Shown here one piece after another: positions 17,340-27,122 of a DNA stretch of 64,000 nt. How positions within the stretch are numbered: the first letter of the stretch is position 1; each line of letters starts with the position of its first letter. Both the position numbers and the translations under genes were made by a program. This stretch comes from Streptomyces sp. I05A-00742 (GTDB taxonomy: Bacteria; Actinomycetota; Actinomycetes; Streptomycetales; Streptomycetaceae): NCBI RefSeq assembly GCF_013055795.1, contig NZ_JABETO010000001.1:184375-248374 (forward strand), in the 5' to 3' direction. The notes below the pieces were generated by a model, which worked only from the letters and a program-made list of their open reading frames with translations, searched no databases and was not told where the DNA came from.

Positions 17340-17834
17340 GTGACGACACGTGGCGTTCTCTACGTGCACTCCGCACCGCGCGCGCTGTGCCCGCACGTCG
17401 AATGGGCCGTCGAAGGCGTGCTCGGCGCACGCGTCACGCTCGACTGGATCCGGCAGCCCGCCTCGCCCGGCACCTGGCGCACGGAGTTCTCCTGGCAGGG
17501 CCGCCCCGGCACCGCCTCCCGGCTCGCCTCCGCCCTCCGCGGCTGGCACCTGCTCCGCTTCGAGGTGACCGCCGAGCCCTGCGCCGGAGCCGAGGGCGAG
17601 CGCTACAGCTCCACTCCCGACCTGGGCATCTTCCACGCGGTCACCGGCATCCACGGCGACATCCTGATCCCCGAGGACCGGCTGCGGGCCGCCGTCGCCC
17701 GGGCCCAGCGCGGCGAGACGGACCTGGCGGCGGAGGTGTCCGGGCTCCTCGGGAAGCCCTGGGACGACGAGCTGGAGCCGTTCCGGCACGCCGGGGAGGG
17801 CGCGCCCGTGAGGTGGCTGCACCAGGTGGTGTGA
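17340..17834 (+). CDS. DUF3145 family protein
   Basis: A 164-residue soluble protein matching the actinobacterial DUF3145 family (VLYVHSAPRALCPHVEWAVE, DLGIFHAVTGIHGDILI). The function is unknown. In Streptomyces the family usually sits beside the fatty-acid synthase operon. Here three kilobases with two other genes separate them. GTG 17340 is set by TGGAGG 5 bases upstream. Confidence 0.85.
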   Translation: MTTRGVLYVHSAPRALCPHVEWAVEGVLGARVTLDWIRQPASPGTWRTEFSWQGRPGTASRLASALRGWHLLRFEVTAEPCAGAEGERYSSTPDLGIFHAVTGIHGDILIPEDRLRAAVARAQRGETDLAAEVSGLLGKPWDDELEPFRHAGEGAPVRWLHQVV

Positions 17835-17868
17835 GCGGAAGGCTTGCCTTCGAGCGCACTCCAGCTCG

Positions 17869-17874
17869 TACGGT
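17869..17874 (+). promoter_or_regulatory. -10 box (TACGGT), leaderless start predicted
   Basis: TACGGT lies 6 bases before the ATG of the next gene, which has no Shine-Dalgarno sequence. TTGCCT at 17844-17849 could be a -35 box with a long 19-base spacer. Confidence 0.45.
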
Positions 17875-17880
17875 TCCGGC

Positions 17881-18771
17881 ATGACCGACACCGCTTCCGT
17901 CGCCGTTCTCGGCACCGGCATCATGGGCGCCGCCATGGCCCGCAACCTCGCCCGCGCCGGACTCTCCGTCCGCGCCTGGAACCGCGACCGCGCCAAGGCC
18001 GAACCGCTCGCCGCCGACGGGGTCCGGATCGCCGGGACCCCCGCCGAGGCCGTCCGCGACGCCGACGTCGTCCTCACCGTGCTGTACGACGGCGCGGCCG
18101 TCCTGGACGTCATGCGCCGGGCCGTCCCCGGGCTGCGACGGGGCGCGGTGTGGCTCCAGTCCACCACCGCCGGGCTCGACGTCCTCGACGACTTCGCGGC
18201 CCTCGCCGACGAGCACGGCGTCGTCCTCGTGGACGCCCCGGTCCTGGGCACCCGGGCACCGGCCGAGAAGGGCGAGCTCACCGTGCTCGCCGCGGGACCC
18301 GCCGCCGTCCGCCCCGGGCTCGCCCCCGTCCTCGACGCGGTGGGCACGCGCACGGTGTGGACGGGCGAGGAGGGCGCCGAGGGCAGCGCCTCCCGGCTCA
18401 AGCTGGTGCTCAACAGCTGGGTGCTGACCGTCACCCACGGCGCCGCCGAGGCGCTGGCACTCGCCAAGGGGCTGGGCGTGGACGCCCGGGACTTCCTGGC
18501 GGCCGTCGAGGGCGGCCCGCTGGACATGGGCTATCTGCGCGCCAAGTCCGGCCTGCTGCTCGACGGCGCCCTCACCCCGCCGAGCTTCGCCACCACCACC
18601 GCCGAGAAGGACGCCCGCCTCATCGTGGCCGCCGGGGAGCGGGCCGGTGTGCGGCTCGACGTCGCCGCGGCCGGCGCGGAGCGCTTCCGGCGGGCCGTCG
18701 AACAGGGGCACGGGGACGAGGACATGGCGGCCTCGTACTTCGCGAGCTTCGAGGAGCCGCGGGAGCGGTGA
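17881..18771 (+). CDS. NAD(P)-dependent beta-hydroxyacid dehydrogenase family protein
   Basis: A 296-residue member of the 6-phosphogluconate/3-hydroxyisobutyrate dehydrogenase family. The Rossmann motif is VAVLGTGIMGAAMARNLARAG, with the substrate loop LQSTTAGL and the catalytic-lysine region RLKLVLNSWVLTVTHG, where K of the LKLVLN segment is the expected catalytic residue. It probably acts on a short 3-hydroxyacid or a semialdehyde. The exact substrate is unknown. It begins 46 bases after the DUF3145 stop but seems to have its own promoter. Confidence 0.87.
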   Translation: MTDTASVAVLGTGIMGAAMARNLARAGLSVRAWNRDRAKAEPLAADGVRIAGTPAEAVRDADVVLTVLYDGAAVLDVMRRAVPGLRRGAVWLQSTTAGLDVLDDFAALADEHGVVLVDAPVLGTRAPAEKGELTVLAAGPAAVRPGLAPVLDAVGTRTVWTGEEGAEGSASRLKLVLNSWVLTVTHGAAEALALAKGLGVDARDFLAAVEGGPLDMGYLRAKSGLLLDGALTPPSFATTTAEKDARLIVAAGERAGVRLDVAAAGAERFRRAVEQGHGDEDMAASYFASFEEPRER

Positions 18772-18861
18772 CGCGGTGGGCCCGTGGGCTCCGGCGCCTC
18801 ACGCGTATACATTCGCCCCTGAGGTGACCGCGGTTGTCCGTGGTCGGGGGGAGTGCACGCG

Positions 18862-20313
18862 ATGAACCGGAGAGACGCGGTCAGGACCGCCGTGCTCGGA
18901 GTGGCCGGGGCGCTGCTCGGGCTTGCCCTGGTGTTCCTCGTCCTCAACGTCTGGGGCCCGGACCGGTGGTCCGACAGGGGCGCGCGACCGGACGGGGCCG
19001 ACGCCGCCTTCGGCCTGGACATCGGTCTGGCGGTCCTCGCGATCGCCGCCCTGGCCGCGGGCGTGGCCTGGACCGCGAGGGCGTGGCGCGCGCGGCGCAC
19101 GGTGGCCGTGATCTCCTGCGGGCTGCTGGTGTCGCTGGTGCCCGGGTGGTACGCCCACGGGGCCCTGATCGGCCCCCGCCTCGACGTCCGCTGGACCGCC
19201 CCGCCGTCCTCCGCGGAGACCGCGGGCACATGGGGCGTGGGCAGCACCCTCGTCCGGGCCCGCGCGGACGGGCTCACCGCGTACAACGTCCGCGACGGGG
19301 AGGAGCGCTGGACGCTTGCCGCCCCGTCCCGCGAGAGCGTGTGCGCGATGAGCTCCCGTACCGCCGGCGGCACCGGGCTCGTCGCGTTCGCCCGGCACGA
19401 GAAGCCGTGCACGACCGCCGCGCTGGTCGACCTCTCCACCGGCCGGACGGTCTGGCGTCGGGCCCTCACAGGCGATGACACCGGCACCGCCGGCACGGAC
19501 GGCCGGATCGCCCTCGCCGACGGCACCGCCGTGGTGAGCGAGCGGGGCGCCGTACGGGGACTGGACGCGGCCGACGGCAGGCAGCGGTGGATCCGGCGCA
19601 CCCAGGCCGGCTGCCGGGTCGTCTCCCTCGACGCGGGCGCCCGCCGGGCCGTCCTCGTCGAACGGTGCGGCGCCGCCCGGGACTCCTGGCGGCTGGTCAC
19701 GCTGGACGCCAGGACCGGCGGCCGGATCGGTGTCAGTGCCCTGCCCGTCGAATCCGACCTCGACGAGTTGCAGGTGCTCTCCGCCGAGCCCGCCGTGCTC
19801 CGCTTCAAGGAGCGGGACAGGCGCGGCACCGACGCCCTGCTGGCCTTCGACGACCGCGGCCGCGGGCCGGTCGTCGTCCCGGCCTCCGACCGGCGGCGCG
19901 ACCTCGTCCTGTACGACGCGTACGGCCGCTTCGCCGCCCGGCCCGCGGGACAGGCCGTGGTCGCCGACGGCATCGTCGTCGCGATCGCGCGGGAGCAGGG
20001 GGCGCGCCGCCCCCGGTCCGTCACCGCCCACTCCCTCGCCGACGGGCGGGAGCTGTGGACGAAGCGGTACGGGCGCGACGTCACGGCGCTGGCCCGGCGG
20101 GCCGACGGCGACCTGGCTGTGCTGACCACATACGGCTACGACGGGACCGTGCACCGCCTCGACCCGCGCACCGGCCGCGGGGCGGGCGAGGCGCTGCCGG
20201 TGAGCGGGCGGGACCGGCTGTTCCCGGTCGGGGCGGTCGATCTCCACCACGACGGCCGCGGCTTCACCTTCACCGTCCCCGGGTCGACCGTCTTCGGCGC
20301 CCGCCCCCGGTGA
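18862..20313 (+). CDS. Membrane-anchored PQQ-like beta-propeller protein
   Basis: A 483-residue protein with three N-terminal membrane segments (about residues 8-32, 52-72 and 80-103), followed by an extracytoplasmic beta-propeller made of repeats ending in DGEERWTL, TGRTVWRR, DGRQRWIRR and DGRELWTKR, typical of PQQ-like blades. No PQQ-enzyme catalytic residues are recognised, so it is more likely a binding or scaffold protein. ATG 18862 is chosen because GGGGGGAG lies 8 bases upstream. An in-frame GTG at 18853 is less well placed. Confidence 0.82.
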   Translation: MNRRDAVRTAVLGVAGALLGLALVFLVLNVWGPDRWSDRGARPDGADAAFGLDIGLAVLAIAALAAGVAWTARAWRARRTVAVISCGLLVSLVPGWYAHGALIGPRLDVRWTAPPSSAETAGTWGVGSTLVRARADGLTAYNVRDGEERWTLAAPSRESVCAMSSRTAGGTGLVAFARHEKPCTTAALVDLSTGRTVWRRALTGDDTGTAGTDGRIALADGTAVVSERGAVRGLDAADGRQRWIRRTQAGCRVVSLDAGARRAVLVERCGAARDSWRLVTLDARTGGRIGVSALPVESDLDELQVLSAEPAVLRFKERDRRGTDALLAFDDRGRGPVVVPASDRRRDLVLYDAYGRFAARPAGQAVVADGIVVAIAREQGARRPRSVTAHSLADGRELWTKRYGRDVTALARRADGDLAVLTTYGYDGTVHRLDPRTGRGAGEALPVSGRDRLFPVGAVDLHHDGRGFTFTVPGSTVFGARPR

Positions 20314-20317
20314 ACGC

Positions 20318-20358
20318 CGAGGGCCCGCCCGGTCGGTGGACGACCGGGCGGGCCCTCG
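20318..20358. terminator. Strong bidirectional terminator
   Basis: A perfect 18-bp stem (20318-20335 with 20341-20358) with a 5-base loop separates the propeller gene from the convergent fabF, ending the fatty-acid operon. Confidence 0.88.
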
Positions 20359-20372
20359 TACGGATGCGTGCG

Positions 20373-21635
20373 TCAGACCGTCCGCAGCGCGAGCACCACG
20401 TTGTGCCCGCCGAAGCCGAACGAGTTGTTGATCGCCGCGATGGTGCCCTCCGGGAGCGGACGGGGCTCGCCGCGGACGATATCCGCGTCGATCTCCTCGT
20501 CCAGCTCGTCGATGTTGATGGTCGGCGGGGCGATCCGGTGGTACAGCGCGAGGACGGTCGCGACCGTCTCGATACCGCCGGCACCGCCCAGCAGGTGGCC
20601 GGTCATCGACTTGGTGGCGGAGACCGCGACATGGTCGAGGTCGTCGCCCAGGACCTTGCGCAGCGCCTTGATCTCCGCGAGGTCGCCCTGCGGGGTCGAG
20701 GTGGCGTGCGCGTTGAGGTGCATCACCTCGGACGGCTTCAGGTCGCTGGAGGCCAGCAGGCCCTGGAGCGCCGCGGCGATGCCCCGGCCGGTGGGCTCGG
20801 GCTGCGCGATGTGGTGGCTGTCCGCGGACAGGCCCTGGCCCAGCAGCTCGCAGTAGACGCGGGCGCCGCGCCGGGCGGCGTGCTCGGCGGACTCCAGGAC
20901 GATGACGCCGGCGCCCTCGCCGAGGACGAAGCCGTCACGGGCCTTGTCGTAGGGGCGGGAGGCCTTCTCCGGCTCGTCGTTGTTCTTGGACATCGCCATC
21001 ATGCTGGCGAAGGCCGCGACGGGCAGCGGGTGGATGGCCGCCTCGGTGCCTCCGGCGACGACGACGTCGGCACGGCCGGTGCGGATCATCTCCACGGCGT
21101 AGCCGATGGCCTCGGCGCCGGACGCGCAGGCGCTGACCGGGGTGTGCACGCCCGCCTGGGCGTTCACCTCCAGGCCGACGTTGGCGGACGGGCTGTTGGG
21201 CATCAGCATCGGCACGGTGTGCGGGGAGACGCGGCGGGCGCCCTTCTCCTTGAGCACGTCGTACTGGTCGAGCAGGGTCTGCACGCCGCCGATGCCGGAG
21301 GCGATGACCGCGCCCAGCCGCTCGGGGGCGATGGCCGCGTCCTCACCGGCACGGGCGGTGTAGCCCGCGTCGGCCCACGCCTCGCGGGCCGCGATCAGCG
21401 CGAACTGCGCCGACCGGTCCAGCTTGCGGGTGAGGGGGCGGGGCAGGACCTCGGAGGGGTCCACCGCGGCCGTGGCGGCGATGCGGACCGGGAGGTCGGC
21501 GAACCGCTCGCCCTCCAGGGCCTTCACACCGGAGCGACCGGCGAGCAGCCCTTCCCAGGTAGATGCGCTGTCGCCACCCAGCGGTGTGGTTGCGCCGATA
21601 CCGGTGACGACCACGGTGCGATTGGTCGAGTTCAC
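20373..21635 (-). CDS. fabF: 3-oxoacyl-ACP synthase II (KAS II), FabF
   Basis: Condenses malonyl-ACP with growing acyl-ACP chains in fatty-acid synthesis. The 420-residue product has the Cys-His-His triad of KAS II: PVSACASGAEAI, LNAHATSTPQGD and SMTGHLLGGAGG, with the conserved lysine in SATKSMTG. It is the last gene of fasR-fabD-fabH-acpP-fabF, 68 bases after acpP. The GTG start follows GGAGACAG. Confidence 0.97.
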   Translation of the reverse strand: MNSTNRTVVVTGIGATTPLGGDSASTWEGLLAGRSGVKALEGERFADLPVRIAATAAVDPSEVLPRPLTRKLDRSAQFALIAAREAWADAGYTARAGEDAAIAPERLGAVIASGIGGVQTLLDQYDVLKEKGARRVSPHTVPMLMPNSPSANVGLEVNAQAGVHTPVSACASGAEAIGYAVEMIRTGRADVVVAGGTEAAIHPLPVAAFASMMAMSKNNDEPEKASRPYDKARDGFVLGEGAGVIVLESAEHAARRGARVYCELLGQGLSADSHHIAQPEPTGRGIAAALQGLLASSDLKPSEVMHLNAHATSTPQGDLAEIKALRKVLGDDLDHVAVSATKSMTGHLLGGAGGIETVATVLALYHRIAPPTINIDELDEEIDADIVRGEPRPLPEGTIAAINNSFGFGGHNVVLALRTV

Positions 21636-21703
21636 AGGAATTCTGTCTCCACGAATAGAGGTGCTGGAACCGCCACCCGCCGGGGTGGCGACGAACGCGG
21701 GAA

Positions 21704-21952
21704 TCAGTCCTGGTGCTTCAGGATGTAGTCGGCCGCGTCACCGACCGTCTTGAGGCCCTTGACGTCCTCGTCCGGGATCTTCACGTCGAAGCGCTCCTCG
21801 GCGGCGACGACGACCTCGACCATGGACAGCGAGTCGACGTCCAGGTCGTCGGTGAAGGACTTGTCCAGCTTGACGTCCTCGACCGGGATGCCGGCGATCT
21901 CGTTGACGATGTCGGCGAGGCCCTTGAGGATCTCTTCCTGCGTGGCGGCCAT
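21704..21952 (-). CDS. acpP: Acyl carrier protein AcpP
   Basis: An 82-residue acidic carrier protein. The phosphopantetheine attachment serine is in DDLDVDSLSMVEVV, with the helices typical of type II ACP (EEILKGLADIVNEIAG and VGDAADYILKHQ). It carries acyl intermediates between FabD, FabH and FabF, whose genes surround it. The ATG is preceded by AAGGAGCG. Confidence 0.97.
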   Translation of the reverse strand: MAATQEEILKGLADIVNEIAGIPVEDVKLDKSFTDDLDVDSLSMVEVVVAAEERFDVKIPDEDVKGLKTVGDAADYILKHQD

Positions 21953-22057
21953 GGTGGCGCTCCTTAATTGTGCGGTGGTTCTCGAAAAACTGCTTAGGGA
22001 ACTGCGGTGGAGAGCTCCGCACCGTGGTCGGCCGGTGCCGGTCCGTGCGGATCTCGC

Positions 22058-23062
<1,005 letters not shown>

Positions 23063-23074
23063 GTCCGGGGCTCC

Positions 23075-24058
23075 TTACGCGGCCGGTGAATCGGCGGCCG
23101 GGGCGGACGCGTCGCCACTGTGCCCGGCGATCAGCTCGCGGGCGGCGTCCAGGTCGGCGGGCGTCTTGAGGGCCAGCGTCCGCACGCCCGGCAGGGCGCG
23201 CTTCGCGATGCCCGTCAGGGTGCCGCCGGGTGCCGCTTCGATGATCGCCGTGACGCCCAGCTCCTTGAAGGTCTCCATGCACAGGTCCCAGCGGACCGGG
23301 TTGGCCACCTGGCCGACCAGCCGCGCCACGACCTCGGCGCCGTCCGTCACCACCGCTCCGTCGCGGTTGGAGACGTAGCGGGTGCGCGGGGCGGCCGGGT
23401 CCAGCTCGCGGGCCGCCGTCTCCAGCACCGAGACGGCCGGGGCCATGTGCTCGGTGTGGAACGCGCCCGCGACCTTCAGCGGCACCACGCGGCGGGTGCC
23501 CTCGGGCTTGTCCTCGGCGAGCGCCGCCAGCTGTTCCATGGTACCGGCGGCGACGATCTGACCGGCGCCGTTGACGTTCGCCGGGGTCAGGCCGAGCTTC
23601 TCCAGATGCGGGAGGACGACGTCGGCCTCACCGCCCAGCAGCGCGGACATACCGGTCTCGGTGACGGCCGCGGCCTCGGCCATGGCCAGGCCCCGCCTGC
23701 GGACCAGCCGCAGGGCGTCCCGCTCGGTCAGCACGCCCGTGAGGGCGGCGGCGGCGAGCTCGCCGACGCTGTGGCCGGCGGCGGCGCCGACCCGGCGGGC
23801 GACGGCGTCCGTGGTGTCGGTGCCGGGGAAGAGCTGCCCGGCGGACACCAGCGCGGCCGCGACCAGCAGCGGCTGGGCGACGGCGGTGTCACGGATCTCT
23901 TCCTCGCCGGCGGTCGTGCCGTAGTGGACGAGGTCCAGGTCGATGGCCTCCGACCAGTCCCGCAGGCGGTCGGCGACGCCGGGGAGGTCGAGCCAGGGGG
24001 TCAGGAAGCCGGGCGTCTGAGCGCCCTGGCCGGGAGCGACGAGTACGAGCACCCTCAC
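23075..24058 (-). CDS. fabD: Malonyl-CoA:ACP acyltransferase FabD
   Basis: Transfers malonyl from CoA to ACP. It has the entry motif LVAPGQGAQTPGFL, the serine nucleophile in AAGHSVGELAAA, the arginine region VRRRGLAM, and the histidine in KVAGAFHTEHMAP. GTG 24058 gives 327 residues. A second GTG at 24052 is also possible, and the preceding GAGAGAGA is a weak ribosome binding site. First gene of the fabD-fabH-acpP-fabF unit, downstream of fasR on the same strand. The C-terminal 15 residues are Ala/Pro-rich. Confidence 0.95.
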   Translation of the reverse strand: MRVLVLVAPGQGAQTPGFLTPWLDLPGVADRLRDWSEAIDLDLVHYGTTAGEEEIRDTAVAQPLLVAAALVSAGQLFPGTDTTDAVARRVGAAAGHSVGELAAAALTGVLTERDALRLVRRRGLAMAEAAAVTETGMSALLGGEADVVLPHLEKLGLTPANVNGAGQIVAAGTMEQLAALAEDKPEGTRRVVPLKVAGAFHTEHMAPAVSVLETAARELDPAAPRTRYVSNRDGAVVTDGAEVVARLVGQVANPVRWDLCMETFKELGVTAIIEAAPGGTLTGIAKRALPGVRTLALKTPADLDAARELIAGHSGDASAPAADSPAA

Positions 24059-24072
24059 ACTCTCTCTCGTGG

Positions 24073-24138
24073 ACGGGTTCCGCGACCCGTGGGGACAGGG
24101 ACGAAGAACCGTCAGGGGAATTGTTTGCGTTCCACAAA
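24073..24138. promoter_or_regulatory. fabD promoter region with candidate FasR sites
   Basis: The 92-base gap between fasR and fabD holds the inverted repeat ACGGGT-N6-ACCCGT (24073-24090) and the near-palindrome TTTGCGTTCCACAAA (24124-24138). FasR is known to bind upstream of fabD in S. coelicolor. These are the obvious candidates, but I cannot confirm either as the real operator. Confidence 0.5.
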
Positions 24139-24150
24139 AGCCTACGGCTG

Positions 24151-25332
24151 TCACTCGGCGTCGGCCAGACGCCCCAGGATCAGCGCGATACGCAGGGTGA
24201 AGGCGGAACGGACATCCGAGGGCGACCACCCGGTGACGTCCGTCACACGTCGGAGCCGGTATCGCACGGTGTTTGGATGGACGAACAGCATGCGTGCCGC
24301 GCCCTCCAGGCTGCTCGCCTGCTCCAGGTAGACGCTCAGCGTCTCCAGCAGCGCGGAGCCCGCTTCCTCCAACGGTCTGTAGATCTCCTCCACCAACTGC
24401 ACGCGGGCCACAGAATCCCCGGCCATCGCGCGCTCCGGCAGCAGGTCGTCCGCGAGCACCGGGCGGGGGGCGTCCGGCCAGGCCGCGCACGCCTTCAGCC
24501 CGGCGGCGGCGGCCTGCGCGGAGCGGGTCGCCGCCAGCAGGTCGGGGACGACGGGACCGGCCACCACCGGTCCGGCGGCGAACGGCCCGAGCAGCGCCTT
24601 CGCGGCCTGCAACGGGTTGTCGCTGCCACCGACGATCACCACCAGCCGGTCGCCCAGCACCCCCGTCAGCACCTGGAGCTTGGCGTGCCGGGAGGCCCGT
24701 CGGATGGCCTCCACGGTCAGCTCGCTGTCGCCGTTCGGCGCCGTCCCCAGCACCACCGCCACATGCGCGGGCGAGTTCCAGCCCAGCGCCGCGGCCCGGG
24801 ACAGCACCCCCTCGTCGGCCTCGCCCGACAGCACGGCGTTGACCACCAGCGACTCCAGCCGGGCGTCCCAGGCGCCCCGCGCCTCGGCCGCCTGGGCGTA
24901 CACCTGGGCGGTGGCGAACGCGATCTCCCGGGCGTAGACCAGCAGCGCCTCGCGCAGCGACGACTCGTCGCCCGGCGCGGCCACCTCGTCGATGGCCGAT
25001 TCCATGACCTCGATCGTCGTCCGGACCATCTCCACGGTCTGGCGCAGAGTGATCGCCCGGGTCAGCTCGCGGGGAGCGGTCCCGAAGACGTCCGTGCTGA
25101 TCGCCTGCGGGGTCTCCGGGTGCCGGAACCATTCGGTGAAGGCCGCGATACCGGCCTGGGCCACCAGACCGATCCACGAACGGTTCTCCGGAGGCATCGC
25201 CCGGTACCACGGAAGCTGCGCGTCCATCCTGGCGATGGCGGCCGCGGCCAGCGTCCCGGACGACTTCTCCAGGTTGCGCAGGGTGGCGCTGTGCGGATGC
25301 GGGGGGTGAGCGGCGGATTCAGGCACGGGCAC
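24151..25332 (-). CDS. fasR: PucR-type activator of fatty-acid synthesis, FasR
   Basis: A 393-residue regulator with a central GGDEF-like fold region and the C-terminal helix-turn-helix HPNTVRYRLRRVTDVTGW of the PucR/CdaR family. Its location directly upstream of fabD, on the same strand, matches FasR, which activates fabDHPF transcription in Streptomyces. The N-terminal region (residues 1-170) contains a long helical domain. GTG is the start codon, with no strong ribosome binding site. Confidence 0.93.
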   Translation of the reverse strand: MPVPESAAHPPHPHSATLRNLEKSSGTLAAAAIARMDAQLPWYRAMPPENRSWIGLVAQAGIAAFTEWFRHPETPQAISTDVFGTAPRELTRAITLRQTVEMVRTTIEVMESAIDEVAAPGDESSLREALLVYAREIAFATAQVYAQAAEARGAWDARLESLVVNAVLSGEADEGVLSRAAALGWNSPAHVAVVLGTAPNGDSELTVEAIRRASRHAKLQVLTGVLGDRLVVIVGGSDNPLQAAKALLGPFAAGPVVAGPVVPDLLAATRSAQAAAAGLKACAAWPDAPRPVLADDLLPERAMAGDSVARVQLVEEIYRPLEEAGSALLETLSVYLEQASSLEGAARMLFVHPNTVRYRLRRVTDVTGWSPSDVRSAFTLRIALILGRLADAE

Positions 25333-25371
25333 AAGCCTGCCCTATTCGGGTCCGGTGCGGGGCGGCCGGGC

Positions 25372-25377
25372 TACCGT
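25372..25377 (+). promoter_or_regulatory. -10 box (TACCGT), leaderless start predicted
   Basis: TACCGT lies 6 bases before the pirin ATG. No Shine-Dalgarno sequence is present. Confidence 0.45.
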
Positions 25378-25383
25378 AGCCCG

Positions 25384-26070
25384 ATGATCGAGGCGCGGAT
25401 CCAGGTGCGGCGGGCGGCGGAACGTTACCGGGGCGGGGACCCGGCCGCCGGGATCGAGACCCGCCACGCCTTCTCCTTCTCCGGTTTCTACGACCCCGAC
25501 AACGTGCGCTTCGGCCCGCTCGTCGCCTGCAACGAGGAGCACCTCGCCCCCGGCGCCGGCTTCGCCGAACACCCCCATCGCGATGTGGAGATCGTCACCT
25601 GGGTGGTGGAGGGCGAGCTCACTCACGAGGACTCCGCCGGGCATGTCGCCGTGGTGCGGCGGGGGGATGTGCAGTGGCTCAGCGCGGGGGAGGGGGTGCG
25701 GCATGTGGAGCGGAACGCGGGGGGTGTGCCGCTGCGGTTCGTGCAGATGTGGCTTTCGCCGCTGGAGGGTGGGGGGTCGCCGTCTTACGGGGTGGAGCGG
25801 GCGGTTTCCGACGGGGCCGTGTGTCACTTGCGCCGGGCCGGTGCGGTGCTGCATGTGCGGCGGTTGGGGGCCGGGGAGCGGTGTGCTCTGCCCGGGGCGC
25901 AGTGGTTGTACGTGCATGTGGTGCGGGGATCCTTGCGGATCGGGGAGTACGTGGTGGGGGCGGGGGATGCGGCGCGGATTCAGGATGCGGTGGAGGTGGA
26001 TGGGGTTGCGTTGGGGGAGGGGGCGGAGTTGGTGGTGTGGGAGATGCATGCGGAGGTGCGGTTTCCTTGA
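25384..26070 (+). CDS. Pirin-family cupin protein
   Basis: A 228-residue bicupin of the pirin (YhhW-like) type. The metal ligands are in the N-terminal cupin: FAEHPHRDVEIVTWVVEGELTHED, with two histidines and a further histidine and glutamate. YhhW-type pirins can act as quercetinases, but the substrate here is unknown. From about base 25640 the codons become strongly G/T-ending, in contrast to the C-ending first third. A dispersed repeat follows the stop. Confidence 0.87.
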   Translation: MIEARIQVRRAAERYRGGDPAAGIETRHAFSFSGFYDPDNVRFGPLVACNEEHLAPGAGFAEHPHRDVEIVTWVVEGELTHEDSAGHVAVVRRGDVQWLSAGEGVRHVERNAGGVPLRFVQMWLSPLEGGGSPSYGVERAVSDGAVCHLRRAGAVLHVRRLGAGERCALPGAQWLYVHVVRGSLRIGEYVVGAGDAARIQDAVEVDGVALGEGAELVVWEMHAEVRFP

Positions 26071-26079
26071 GGGAGGTTG

Positions 26080-26166
26080 CCCCTGGCCCGCCCTTTCACC
26101 GTTTCTGCGGGGGCGCCCCGCATCCCCCCTGAAACCGCGCGAAGCGCGCTTCGCGGGGGTGCGGGG
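26080..26166. repeat. Dispersed intergenic repeat, copy 2
   Basis: Bases 26080-26104 match the 25-base core of the other copies with two mismatches. They are followed by a GC-rich hairpin region (GCGCGAAGCGCGCTTCGCG) and a CTGAAACCGCGC block shared with the copy at 29.7 kb. It fills the gap between two convergent stops and could act as a terminator. Confidence 0.75.
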
Positions 26167-26168
26167 CC

Positions 26169-26987
26169 TCACCCCCCAGCGATTTCCAAAAGCACCGCAT
26201 CCGTCAGTGACGGCCACGCCTCCACCGCCCAGGCCCCGAACGCCCGGTCCGCCAGCGCCACACAAGCCGCACCCGCGTCGGGATCCACCCACAGGAACGT
26301 CCCGGACTGCCCGAAGTGACCGTAAGTACGGGGCGAGCTCGAAGTACCCGTCCAGTGCGGCGACTTGCCGTCGCGCAGCTCGAAGCCGAGCCCCCAGTCG
26401 TTCGGCTTGTGGTGGCCGTAGCCGGGGAGGACGCCGTTCAGGCCGGGGAAGACGACGCGGGTGGCCTCGTCGAGGGTGGTGCGGGAGAGCAGGCGCGGGG
26501 ACTGGAGTTCGGCGGCGAAGCGGATGAGGTCGTCGATGGTGGAGACGCCGTCCTTGGCGGGGGAGCCGGGGAGGTCGGTGGCGGTCATGCCGAGGGGTTC
26601 GAGGACCGCCTGGCGGAGGTACTCGGGGAAGGGGATGTCGGTGGCCTTGGCGATGTGGTCGCCGAGGACGTCGAAGCCGGCGTTGGAGTAGAGCCGCCGG
26701 GTGCCGGGCTCGGCCATGGTCCGGTCCTCGTCGAAGGCCAGTCCGGAGGTGTGGGCGAGGAGGTGACGGACCGTGGAACCGGTCGGCCCGGCCGGCTCGT
26801 CCAGCTCGACGGCGCCCTCCTCGACGGCGATCAGCATGGCGTAGGCGGCGAGCGGTTTGGTGACGGAGGCCAGGGCGAACCGGTGTCCGGCCGGCCCGTG
26901 CGTTCCGGCCACCGTGCCGTCGGCCCGTACGACGGCCGCCGCCGCGGTCGGCACCGGCCAGTTCTCGATCTTCCGCAGGCTCTCCAT
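26169..26987 (-). CDS. Serine hydrolase, beta-lactamase class C-like
   Basis: A 272-residue penicillin-binding-fold hydrolase. The nucleophile is in ASVTKPLAA (SxxK), the second motif is RRLYSNAGFD (YxN) and the third is YGHFGQSGT (HxG). No signal peptide, so it is probably a cytoplasmic esterase or peptidase-like enzyme, not a true lactamase. The last 110 bases use G/T-ending codons and the stop faces the dispersed repeat. The start has a TAGGCT box 6 bases upstream. Confidence 0.87.
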   Translation of the reverse strand: MESLRKIENWPVPTAAAAVVRADGTVAGTHGPAGHRFALASVTKPLAAYAMLIAVEEGAVELDEPAGPTGSTVRHLLAHTSGLAFDEDRTMAEPGTRRLYSNAGFDVLGDHIAKATDIPFPEYLRQAVLEPLGMTATDLPGSPAKDGVSTIDDLIRFAAELQSPRLLSRTTLDEATRVVFPGLNGVLPGYGHHKPNDWGLGFELRDGKSPHWTGTSSSPRTYGHFGQSGTFLWVDPDAGAACVALADRAFGAWAVEAWPSLTDAVLLEIAGG

Positions 26988-26993
26988 GGAACG

Positions 26994-26999
26994 AGCCTA
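26994..26999 (-). promoter_or_regulatory. -10 box (TAGGCT), leaderless start predicted
   Basis: On the minus strand TAGGCT lies 6 bases before the ATG of the beta-lactamase-like gene, with no Shine-Dalgarno sequence. Confidence 0.45.
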
Positions 27000-27122
27000 A
27001 CCCGGCCGGAACCGACCAAGATTCCGTCAAGTATGCGAAGGTCCGGAGTGTGCCGCGGCCTTCCGGCGTTGAGAGAGCGCACAGGGTCCGGATGGGCCCG
27101 GCGGGACACAAGGGGGAACCGT